Assembly (NCBI GenBank): GCA_029964075.1
Contig: CM057149.1
Location: 2,490,465 to 2,554,464 of the forward strand
Length of the DNA: 64,000 nucleotides
Direction of reading: 5' to 3'
Origin: Patiria pectinifera
Taxonomy: Eukaryota > Echinodermata > Asteroidea > Valvatida > Asterinidae
The translations under genes were made by a program, and so were the position numbers. The notes beneath the pieces were generated by a model that did no database searches, was not told the DNA's origin, and saw only the letters and a program-made list of their open reading frames with translations. Of this stretch, positions 27,201-36,663 are shown in pieces; within the stretch, counting starts at the first letter, position 1, and the number at the start of each line of letters is the position of its first letter.

Positions 27201-28808
27201 TCAGTGAGGATAGGTACAGAGAGGACACCGGACTGGCCCTCTGGGACCAGCAAATATCACTCAATAATGAAGTTGTCCCACTTCAAATATAAATAACCCA
27301 AAGAAATGACCCAACTAGGTCAACTTATTACAGCTTGCTCATTTCTTTTATTGTTGGCTGAGGAATTAGGCCTCTGTCTGAATCACTACTGAACAGGTGT
27401 GAGATGAGATGGTGAAAGTGATTAATGCATGTGCAGATAATTGTGTGTCAAGTAAGCTATCAAACATTACAGCACGCAGGAAATGTACCAAATCTAAACG
27501 GGAAGCTGAATCAGCTTTACATGAGTCTCTCATCAATTGCACGCGAAAAGATGGTTGTTTACAAGTATCTGCCGTTTTGAGGGACCTAAGCTTTATGTTG
27601 CACAGAGTATAAACATTTTCTCATAATCGTTTCATCGATATTAAAATGGGCATTTCTTTTAATGAAATTCAGTCGACCTTGTATATGAACATTGGAACTA
27701 CATTTTACACGGGTTTATCTTGAAAATGGAAGTTTATAAATAAAATTAAAATAGTTTTCGTGGGAAAAAATAGTTCTGTCCACTGATGATTATCTCGTTT
27801 GTCCAGAAAATATCTTTAAAAATGTTTTTCTCAGAGGTTGTTTTAATTCCCGGGTCTTTAAAAGTGTACCACTCGCTTCAAATTCAGGTTGCAGGATGTC
27901 CGTTTTGAGAATATGCTGCACCCAAAAAAGTTTGAAAACTGAAATATCATCCAAATTGCAATTCTTACAATGCCTTTCGCCTTTTGTTGATGTCTGGCGT
28001 TTCTTTATATTTTTCAGTCTGCGGGCGCCCCGCTCCATATGACGCAAGCAGAAACATCGTACAGAAGATCTCAACTGGCACAGATGCCCGCAAGGGTTCA
28101 GCCCCTTGGCTTGCACAGCTCTGGTACGTCGACAAGGGAACCCTATTCTGCCATGGCTCTATCCTGGACAATCGCTGGATCCTGACTGCTGCTCACTGCA
28201 TCCGTGCTCGGAATGCCACCAAAAATGACATCATGATCCGTCTGGGCGATCACGACAAGAGCTTACCGGAGATGGAAGAACAGGTCTACCGCGTGGAGGA
28301 CATCAAGGTGCATCGTTCATTCAGTACCAAATTGTTTGATGCCGATGTGGCTCTCGTCAAACTTACACAGGCCATCCAATTCACGGACTATGTGAAACCA
28401 ATCTGCTTACCCGTCAAACCGCTGTCCAAGTCCATGCTAAGGCCTGGCACCTACGGGACGGTATCAGGCTGGGGGAAGGTCTCTAGTCATGACGAGAACT
28501 ATCCTCGTCACCTCAAGAGAGTCACTCTCCCTGTTCAGGACCAGGTGGTATGTCGTCGTTCCACGCATTTTGAAGTCACCCCAAACATGTTTTGCGCTGG
28601 TTACAGTGCTGCTAATAGGGGAGACTCGTGTGAAGGGGACAGCGGGGCCCCGTTTGCTGTCCAGAACATGAACACTGACAGATGGTACATACTGGGAGTG
28701 GTCAGTTGGGGGGAGGGGTGTGACAGGAAGGACAAATATGGCTTCTATGTTCGCCTCCACAGATACACAGCTTGGATTCGTAAACAAACAGGAATTAAAC
28801 TGAGCTAG
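9152..28808 (+). CDS. Secreted SRCR-FN3-FN3-FN3 trypsin-like serine protease (six exons)
   Basis: The exons are 9152-9269, 18683-19033, 21112-21453, 22154-22471, 25078-25377 and 28018-28808. Joined, they give 2220 bases, or 739 codons plus stop. Every exon after the first begins after AG, every exon before the last ends at GT, and every intron is phase 1, so the reading frame holds throughout. The order is signal peptide (about 1-30), six-cysteine SRCR domain (43-145), three FN3 domains (about 157-270, 271-376, 377-476) and a trypsin-type domain (about 494-739) with His536, Asp586 and Ser685. The protein is predicted to be a secreted zymogen cleaved after Lys493. Cys478 and Cys606 are placed to keep the two chains linked by a disulfide. 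Modular proteases of this kind act in animal innate immunity, coagulation or matrix remodelling, but the specific role here is unknown. Extra exons inside the 9.4-kb first intron cannot be excluded. Confidence 0.85.
9270..18682 (+). other. Intron 1 of the protease gene (9.4 kb)
   Basis: No further domain-coding exon was recognised. Short open frames, such as one at 16110-16391 with a hydrophobic start, lack splice-site and domain support. An (ATTG)n stretch sits at 14121-14139, and possible degenerate hAT-like ends (CAGTCGCGGAT / CGCCCCTG) lie at 11971-12059. Otherwise it is ordinary AT-rich intronic sequence. Confidence 0.5.
18683..19033 (+). CDS. Exon 2: SRCR domain
   Basis: This exon codes for residues 40-156. 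It starts with the SRCR signature (RLVDGTTDMEGVVETF) and contains WRMVC, VCRQLGH, LVACVG, TEC, WC and VRC. The six cysteines are at residues 67, 80, 113, 123, 134 and 144. That set matches group A SRCR domains, whose expected disulfides are C2-C7, C3-C8 and C5-C6 in family numbering. SRCR domains bind ligands in scavenger receptors and in secreted proteases such as neurotrypsin. The whole domain is in a single exon, which is more usual for group B. The exon ends at a GTGATC donor after residues ending PLKQ. Confidence 0.9.
19034..21111 (+). other. Intron 2 of the protease gene
   Basis: The intron ends with a pyrimidine tract and TTTTACAG before exon 3. No coding exon was recognised inside it. 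Its last stretch happens to stay open in frame with exon 3 from an ATG at 20898, a point treated separately as a possible alternative start. Confidence 0.6.
21112..21453 (+). CDS. Exon 3: fibronectin type III domain 1
   Basis: The exon codes for residues 157-270. FN3 hallmarks are visible in order: SVTLDW for strand B, FVIKYRI for strand C, and the VTGLKERTRYEFIVEGVR segment that carries the conserved Leu and Tyr of strands E and F, followed by a GPEGEEVGP turn. A cysteine follows at TPCG near the end. The exon is 342 bases with phase 1 at both borders and a GTAAGT donor. FN3 domains serve as spacers or adhesion modules in extracellular proteins. Confidence 0.88.
21454..22153 (+). other. Intron 3 of the protease gene
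   Basis: This 700-base intron contains one open frame of 104 codons at 21610-21924. That frame shows no recognisable domain and does not fit the splice structure. I treat it as chance. Confidence 0.5.
22154..22471 (+). CDS. Exon 4: fibronectin type III domain 2
   Basis: The exon codes for residues 271-376. Visible FN3 landmarks are VLKLSW, the YIVEFRQL strand, and IGGLQPHSTYTVYVTSRN, which holds the Leu-x-Pro and Tyr of the E-F region. Two extra cysteines (PDC and GQC) lie between strands and could pair with each other. The exon borders are CCACAG and GTAAGG, and both are phase 1. Confidence 0.88.
22472..25077 (+). other. Intron 4 of the protease gene
   Basis: No coding sequence was recognised. 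A degenerate array of CAAGTCAAGTCA words lies at 24470-24572 and is listed separately. Confidence 0.5.
24470..24572. repeat. CAAGTCAAGTCA-type degenerate repeat
   Basis: Repeated CAAGTC, CACAAGTC and GAGTCAAGTC words with a short interruption. The same word family recurs at 35881-35996 and, in related form, in the 11-base minisatellite at 55189-55720. Confidence 0.7.
25078..25377 (+). CDS. Exon 5: fibronectin type III domain 3
   Basis: The exon codes for residues 377-476. It has the FN3 pattern with KLRVSWDPV in strand B, GGIITGYTYIL in strands C and C', and SRALRRYKFLVAATTAVGRG in the E-F-G region. A cysteine occurs in PVPCGH. It lies between CCCACAG and GTAAGT splice sites, again with phase 1 on both sides, and leads directly in frame into the protease exon. 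Confidence 0.88.
25378..28017 (+). other. Intron 5 of the protease gene
   Basis: No exon was recognised. It holds a (CAGT)n microsatellite at 27184-27205 and small open frames without domains. It ends in a T-rich tract and TTTTTCAG before the protease exon. Confidence 0.5.
27184..27205. repeat. Microsatellite (CAGT)n
   Basis: About five perfect GTCA/CAGT units in tandem. Confidence 0.9.
28018..28808 (+). CDS. Exon 6: trypsin-like serine protease domain (S1)
   Basis: The exon codes for residues 477-739 and ends with TAG at 28806-28808. The N-terminal CGRP holds the cysteine expected to pair with the one in KPICLP. Activation is expected between Lys493 and the new N-terminus ISTG, which replaces the usual IVGG. 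The catalytic triad is His536 in LTAAHC, Asp586 in DADVAL and Ser685 in GDSGAP. Asp679, six residues before the serine, predicts trypsin-like cleavage after Lys or Arg. The four disulfides of the chymotrypsin fold are all possible (478-606, 521-537, 655-669, 681-711). The Ser685 codon is AGC, and the domain has no intron, a combination known from C1r, C1s and MASP-2 type complement proteases. Unlike those, it keeps the histidine-loop cystine. The second glycine of GDSGGP is alanine. A sequon lies at Asn542. Confidence 0.93.
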
Positions 28809-28931
28809 CGACGGAGTATTTTCGGTATTTTATTGTGATCTATGCAATTTTTTAAAATTCTCTTCAAGATATTCCGAAATATATAACTTCCAAATCTGGC
28901 CTAATATTTACTTTTTATTTAATGCTAAATT

Positions 28932-28937
28932 AATAAA
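28932..28937 (+). promoter_or_regulatory. Poly(A) signal of the protease gene
   Basis: An AATAAA hexamer starts 124 bases after the stop codon, a normal distance for the end of a short 3' UTR. Confidence 0.6.
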
Positions 28938-29785
28938 AGCGCAGCAGCTGCGTCGCACTGTAGTTTCAAATAGATTGACAACGCGCTTCATATATAACAG
29001 TGTACAATAACCTCGCGCCCGAATCCTCACCTTTTTCGCCCCATTGTTTAAAACGATTTTAAAGTATTTAATTTATTTAAGAGAAAGCACTGATATTGTC
29101 GATACATGTATATACCCAAAAAGGGGAAAGTTTTTAGTTTAATGGTGCTTTGATGCTTGAAGATAGAAGAAAAACTTGGTATATATACGAAAGCTCGCGT
29201 CTATACTTAAAACCATTTTTAATTGCGAAAGTTTGTCATTCGTGTTTATCATCAGGAAGTATTCGAAGCAGAAACTGCAAGTAGAATGACCCTGATTTAG
29301 GGCCTTATTAAGTAATGTTGATGACCGAAACAGCAAGCCAAAAAGCTCAACTATATATATGGAACACACATAATGAGAGTGATGGAACATTTTTTAGTCA
29401 ACTTTGTCGTCTTCAGGTCTATAAAGTATTGAATATTCTTGATCACAGTTTAGCTGTGAATTCCAACTGATCTTACCATGGTTGCCGAAACAATGATTAA
29501 CGCGAGGAAGTTATAGCTCTAACACACGTGACCAACAACATACCAACATCACTACGTCTTTTATCATTAAGGAAGCATTTTCATCTTTGTGTACATTCAG
29601 ATTTTTCGAGCATGATTGCAGTCTGACCTTTTGTACATTGTCTTCAACTGTCTACATATTTTGTATTATGCAGAACATGCCATTATTTACCGCCACTAAA
29701 TATAAATTGACGCTCAAAGCTAGCACAACAAGCGCCTATATTACGATAGGCCTATGCGTGCAGATTCAGCCATCAATTTGCAAAA

Positions 29786-30057
29786 CAAGTCTGCGTCTGG
29801 ACTGACAGATTCTGACCATTCAGAGTGTGCCTTCTATACGGGTCTTCGGTAACCCGTTGTTGTATTATAAAAACATGGCAGCCAAAACTTATTGACCAAT
29901 CAACAGCTTAGGCCAAATTTCTGATCGAAACGACGTCACAATTTCTGAAGACTCCGATTGGCTGGTGCACTTGCACACTTTATGGTGCATGCACACATTA
30001 TATCAGACGTTGTTGGGAAGCTTGCAATGCGGGCTCCGTTTAACAACGGGTGACACT
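29786..30057. repeat. Dispersed repeat, copy 1 (possible MITE)
   Basis: It shares a long, clearly related sequence with 40544-40738, including AACAAGTCTGCGTCT, GATTCTGACCATTCAG, the word pair CGGGTCTTC / TAACCCGTTGTTGTATTA, and ACTCCGATTGG. In this copy ACCCGTTGTT near 29852 has an inverted match AACAACGGGT near 30043, so part of it may be a foldback. Confidence 0.7.
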
Positions 30058-32652
30058 CAGCCTACTTCAAGCCGGCATTTTGAGTGAAACGAAAATATTG
30101 TATGTGGTGTTATCCCGCCTTGTAGTTGACCCACGGGATAAAGCGACAACTGGTCCAAATAGTGCAACTTAGCTTACCTTTGGATTAACTTAGAAGCTTG
30201 AGTGGTTACCAAAAATAGCGGAGGGGTAAAAGAGGTTGCCTAAAATGTTATCGTTGTATTTGGGTGTTTTCCTAGTTTGCTGTTGTAACAGAGTAGATAT
30301 TCCATTTACATTCCTCGGTCAAGATTTCAAGGAAAAACAATCGGTTACAAGAAGCTTAACTTTACATGTTGATAGAGTAATCGAGTTAATGGAGTGGCTT
30401 CCCTTTGTAAGTACTGGATGTTGGGGATCTTGTGTTATGTCGGACTTAAGTTATTTCTTGCCAGTTGAACTTTTTTTTAATATGGAAGTGTCTTATAATT
30501 ATCATATCTTCGTATAGGGTGAGGTAAACTGTGTAAAACCAAATATACTTGCTTAAACTGATCGGCTTAGAAAACGCAACTCAATTACCGTCACTTTGTT
30601 AGCTGTTATGCAATCTGCATGGTATTGGCTTTTCCAAAACTTATATGTTAAAGAGTATCTCTATTAATGTTATTCACTTATTTTTGGAATTCTGTATAGG
30701 CCTACTTGCGCGTTTATTGTTGCCCGTATAAGAGTGTACACGTACACGAAATGTCATGTATCTTCGTTTGAAGAGTTATGAGTTAAGCGTTTGTAAGCGC
30801 TGTCCGTAGTTACATTGTTATCCTTGGTATTTATATTTCTGTGGGCATTTCAGTGACAATTCTACATGTGAGAATGATGTCAAGTTAGAAGTGTATTGCG
30901 GTGCTTGGTGTGGCAACCATACAAGGCCCCAACTTCCTTATCTCCAGCGAATGATTACTGGATTATTATGTTATAAAGACAATCATACACATGCTGATGG
31001 TAACTTAAAGCTATACATCAGTATCAGTCCGATATTCATACTACCCTATAAAACAGTTTAATCTGTGTTGAAGTCATAGATGGTTCTCATTAATCAGAGA
31101 TTTGTGTTTGACGTTGTCATCTTTTATCTAATGCAGCGATGCATGGTGACATTACATTCAAAGAAAGTGCAATACGTTTTCTGCTGCTAGCAAAACAGAG
31201 AGCAGAAAAACTGTCATCTTTACCTTTTTCTAAAGAAGTAACTGATAGTCCTCGAACACTCAAATTCCATTGTTTAAATTGTATAATAGCGCGTATTCGG
31301 TGTATTTATTTGCAGAGTACAGTGCTAGGCTGTTAAAACAAATGGTAATTTAAACTTTTAAATTAGCTGTTTTTCAAACAGACATAGACGTGACAATAGC
31401 GCTAAAGGCTTGTAGACCGTCGTTTCGATGTTGTCTTAAAATATTAAATGCAACTTGACGTCAACATTAAAAGAAAATATTGAAATAGCCGCTTCTATAT
31501 TTACATTTTATCCAGCTATATTTGTGTGTATATAGTGTATATATTATGCAATTTATAATTTATTTTGTGCACGTTAATTATTAGCTCATTAATATTTTTG
31601 GTGACAAAGACATCACGGCTTTTCTCCAGGAAGGAATAAAATCTCACCTTCAAACTTTGATACTAAAATTACGTATTTATTGACATTTGTCGTTATTTTT
31701 TGTGGTCCTTTATATTTGGAATTCAGTGAAATATAGTTATTCCATATAGATTATAAACTCACCACGCGGGAAAATTCTGATATTTTCAAGGGTGGATTTA
31801 GGGAGAATGTATAGGATGACTGACAACTGGCTTTTGTATGACGACTTCCTTTCCTAAATAACCTCATACAATATTGACTAACAATTTAGATTAACGATCT
31901 ATTGACGATGCACTTCAGGTATTTCGATACCCTCCCACGCAATATCTAAAGGCCGGGTTCACAAAAGAGACGCGAACTCATGACATCACCACTTTTCGCA
32001 CTCCAAATTGTCAACAGCTCTCAAACACATTTTTAAGTCAGCGAATTTTGCTGTAAACGTTTTTTGACGTCAAAATCGCCTGGCATTTGCAATTGCGTTA
32101 AGTATGATCGGGTCTTTCAAGAGGAAAATAAGAACCTTGATTCATACAAAATGTCTCTGTCCATTCTATAATTTTATTAGGCATAATTCAATTTGGGAAA
32201 AAAGACAGAGATATAAACTTACTTGAACCGAGCGACATCTAGCCGCAAAACATATCATTCATCCTTAACCGGGAGAAATATTCTTAATTAAAACTGATTG
32301 ATGGAAAATGACATTTGAAAATAAATTTGTTGCTTAAGACGGAAAAGCGCAAATTAGGATCCACTTGGAATCACGCTATGCTGTCCGGTCAGGGTTAGAG
32401 GATGCACTTGCTTATCGTCGCAGTTGCCCCAACACAACTACTTAAAGAACTTTACTTGATCATGTACACCCAGCAAGATCCAAATGGATGAAGATGGTGG
32501 GGTGGGGTCGGGTCATGTCTCAGAAGACAGGGTCAAATGTCAATAGATCCGGCGGGCATCGACTCCCCCCCCCCTCCTTCTCCCGCGAAGGGCGGGGGAT
32601 GAATATACAAGAAAAACAACTTCAGTAAAAACTTGTGTGTGTGGATACAATA

Positions 32653-32829
32653 CTGGCGTGCCTAAAGGGGAATGCCCTCCCCCTCCCGCTCGAGGCCTGC
32701 GCCCCATCCCACAGGCTTCACCTGCTCAGAATTTGGGCGAAGCAAAATATGTTCCCTTTACTGTTGTTGAAAAAAAAATGACCCCTCCATTGTACCGTTG
32801 CAAATTAGACCCCAGTTACCGTTACGCCA
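32653..32829. mobile_element. Possible degenerate hAT-like element
   Basis: The left end ACTGGCGTGCC and the reverse complement of the right end (AGTGGCGTAACGG) resemble the CAGTGGCGTA termini of hAT-like MITEs. No target duplication is visible and the interior is unremarkable. Confidence 0.3.
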
Positions 32830-33370
32830 CTAATGTTGACGGGATGGGTGGCAAAGGCTGGGATCCAGCTATGAGGGCGTTTCGGTGGGGTCTCGGTTAG
32901 GTGGTTGTCCGGAGTTGTGGTCTGGGGTAGGGGTTCGCATATACGTGGAATATTAGGGTGGGGAGATGTCGGTCGGAAATTACAGTTAGGCAACCCCCAT
33001 GCAAAACCCATCCCTAACCGCTGACTACAACTCTTAATTATGCACTTCCCATGCGTGTCGACATCATGAGGGGACTGTGGGGTGTCGCACTACCTACTTA
33101 TCCGATTTTTTTTGGGGGGGGGGCAAACCGTAGTCCGAATAAAGCTGAAATCATAATTTTAAATGTTTGATGCACATTTCATTTGTTGTCTACCTGCGTG
33201 TATCATTACAACTGGACATTTTTTTTACAACAAACTGAATGTTTTTCTATATAAGTTTGACACGTCAAGACAAGGTTCAAGTCAAGTCCCAACAATAAAC
33301 ATGTTTTTATCAACTTGTCAACATTAATCCAAGCCGTAATACGGCTACAGAAAAAAAAATGGCATCGTGT

Positions 33371-33401
33371 GGGATTACCCCCACACCATGGGGGTAATCC
33401 C
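33371..33401. repeat. Perfect short hairpin
   Basis: GGGATTACCCCCA and TGGGGGTAATCCC form a perfect inverted repeat around a 5-base spacer. Confidence 0.8.
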
Positions 33402-35880
33402 GAATAGTGTACTATACTGTTGGGAATAACCCCAAGAGTGAGGGGGGAACCCCAAACGACGTAAACATAAAAATGGCCTTGTTTCATGCTTGTACAAGAC
33501 ATAATTGCAACACAACATGCAATCTAAAATGAAATATAGCTGACTATGAAATATAGCTGACTCGGGAATATGACGGGAATTGGCCGGGAATTGGCCGGGA
33601 AGAGTAGGCTATTATTGGAAGACCATTTTGACAAAGCTATTACGCTGAATTTAGCCAAGAAAGCTATCATACAGTTTCTCGAACCTCGTTCCTGTTCTTA
33701 AAGACAATAACGTGACTACTTCAATGAGTTTTTCGTCGAAGAAGGGTCATTTTCCCATTTTAACTTTAAAAATGCATTCCCCGTGCATGCTATTTCGAGT
33801 TTGACCCCGAAATGATACTTTTTTTGTGTTAATTTTTTTTTTTAGCAATGTAAATGTCATTCTTTTTTGATCGCATGAAGAACTAATTATTTCCTCACAA
33901 CATTCTACGTTGTGGCCCGACAATAATTCTGCTCTGTCAGGGCGGGTTTTATCTGTGCGCAAAAAGAAAGCCCTCTGTCAGAGAACTACAGACGCCCAAA
34001 TTGGGAGAAAAGTATTTTATTTTCCTTAAAACAAAACATATACAAATGGAAAATCGTTGGGAGATTTTTGTTCATTTTTTTTAAAGAGCACGGGCACACA
34101 TCTTGTGTTTTCATCCCTTGTTGCTTCTTCCCACACCTCAATGAGGTGCAATATACTGTAACAATTTCAGTATTTGCGCCAGGTGATGTCCTACAGCAGT
34201 GTTTGGCATTTTAGAAGGGCCCCTGATTGGGACCATGCATGGATTAACATTGTTGCATACATTAAACAGATTAAGAGTCAGTAGGCTATAGTGAACTATA
34301 GCCTCAGACCTCAATAGTGCATTGAAGCCCTCCCTCCCTACACTGGGTTGGGATCTATTCTTTATACTTGGCCATTTATTTTAGGAATTTCTTTGTTCAA
34401 CACTTTCCTATAAAAACCTGATGCGCCTTCATCCAGTGTGGATTTTGTGACTGTGCGTTGGCCATTTCAGTTCTTGCTGTTTTTAGTAGTCATGTGTATA
34501 GGCCTGCACTGCTGTGGCTGGTGAAGAACATGTCAAATGTTGTAAGTTTACTTAAGTTTCTCTATGCGTAGTTTCATTTGGCTCCCTCTCTGACTATAAT
34601 TTATCTGTCTATTATTAATAAATTTGTTGAACTTTATTTTTGGGTTTTCGTTTCCTTCATTTGTCTGTTAAAATGGAAATCCGTTACAATACCTTTACAG
34701 CCCGAATACATCTAGAAACCATCGGCTGCAGGTAGGTCAATCTTCGTGTCGTTACACATTTTCGTTCTCACGCAAGTACGCATTGTGAAAACAAGCGTGA
34801 ACGAACGAAAGGAATTACGAAAATGCTGGATGTGAAAGGACGTAAGTAAATTCGTTTTTACCCATCTCTAAGTGATTTTTCATTATTTTTTTGTAGAGGT
34901 ATACCAAGATCAATCCAACGTGAATGTTTCTTGCGGTGATTACAGTTAGAAATTCTGTTAAAAATTAAAGCAAGAGAAAGGGCAACCTAGTGTAAAATAG
35001 GAGAACAGCGCGAGGGTTCCGGAAGCTCGCCACGTGACCTTTTACTTTCAGGCTCTGTTGTTGAATTGTAGTATCGATTCTCTACACTTCGCAATATTAT
35101 ATTCACATTCTTTATCCACCGTGAAAAGGCACAAATGATTCAACTCGAGAGTCGATACTTTCGAAAGCACCAAGTTGCACTTTTTTTCCCATAATGTGTT
35201 TCATGGTTCCAAACAATTCATCTCAACTTAAAGGTCGGCACTTTCATGGAATCCAACACTACTCCGGACTTTCATATTTCTCTGTGTTTCCTGGTTTCAG
35301 CCTTATAACAGAGAGGTTTTAAAGATCAATGCTAATGAGAAACGGATGTTCATGATAAAGTGTGAAGCGAGGAAACTTACTGCCGTTTTTGTCAAGACTA
35401 CTTACGTTGGTTGACGTCAATGCCCCTAAACAAAATTTATTAACAGAAACCCACAGTGCTACAGTGGGAACGTCTTCGTCATTTCCTAAGTCGGTGGATA
35501 ATTACTGTACCCCAAAGCGTCAGAGTCAACACAGTTCCGATTCAGTATCTTTAAGTTTACCACCAAGTAATTCTGAATTTGTAACGAACCAAAAATCCTG
35601 GCCCACCAGGATTGTATCCTATGGGTGTACTCGCAATATGATGTAGGCTATAGCGGTCCCATTTTGACGCACTGCGTTTGTCACCATGACGTATACTACA
35701 AGTTTAACCCGCAAAAGACAGCGTCATTCCGTTATTTATATACCGGCTACAACTTCGGGCGCTAGTTTGTACAGAAATCCGTACAACGGTGAGGATGACT
35801 TCGTAACAGATCTGGACGATATTGGCTACTTCAGTCGAGCACAATGTAATCACTGAAGGGACTGTAGTCATACCAATATA

Positions 35881-35996
35881 AGTCAATCACAAGTCGAATC
35901 ACAAGTCAAATCACAAATCGAATCACAAGTCAAATCACAAGTCATAGGCCTATTAAGTCAAACACAACTCAAGTCACAAGTTCAATTAAAAGTCCT
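35881..35996. repeat. CAAGTCAAATCA 12-base degenerate array
   Basis: Units of the form AAGTCAAATCAC and AAGTCGAATCAC repeat with period 12, then decay into AAGTCACAAG words. A TAGGCCTA octamer lies inside the array at 35945. Confidence 0.75.
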
Positions 35997-36591
35997 GCCA
36001 CGTTCAACATGGAGGGTGTGTAGGGTGCAGACCAAAAGTTAGGGAAGTATACTGCAAAAGATGAGTCGATCTGAGTGATATCATAACGGTCGTGAATTTC
36101 TTTCACTTCTGTGGGTATAGCATAAAAACAAACACGCCCGCGCCAAAATGTTGCCACGCCCCCTTTTTTTTGATGCGGTGACGTGGATGGAGGCTTCACG
36201 CAATGTCAATGGTTTGTTTCGGCGATGTTGCGATAAAATATCCAGGAAGGCGCTACTTGCCAAGTTGCCTAGCTATTTATCACCATACGGTCCATGTGGA
36301 CATGTGGCTGTCCCGACTCCTAATATTAACCGGCAACTCGAAGGAATTGTCTGCTTTATGACTTCTGTCAGGACAATTGCTTGCCCTCTGTTAGCATGCG
36401 TCACGGGACTGCACAGGAAGTGCAACAATTCGATGTCTCATCATAAGTGTAAGGTGTGGACCAGATTTGCATTAAAAGAATCAGTTGTACAGACGGAGGA
36501 AAGTGAAGCATTAATTGATTTGAAAAAAAAAATCAGTTAGGGGTTGGCCTAGTGCCGGTAGATGACGAGATCGAGCATGACAAAGGCATCG

Positions 36592-36663
36592 GGTATGAGT
36601 ATGGGTACGAGTACGAGAGCGTGTACGAGTACGAGTACGATAACGATTCCTAGTACGAGCATG
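36592..36663. repeat. (GAGTAC)n-type array
   Basis: Imperfect tandem hexamers GAGTAC / GAGTAT / GTACGA over about 70 bases. Confidence 0.8.

Noticed and set aside
30236..30517. A 93-codon open frame with a hydrophobic start, as for a small secreted protein
   Set aside because: The hydrophobic start is the only support. Nothing downstream looks like a folded domain and no exon borders fit.
36148..36540. A 130-codon open frame in the intergenic region
   Set aside because: No recognisable domain, signal or neighbouring splice sites. Chance frames of this size are expected in the window.
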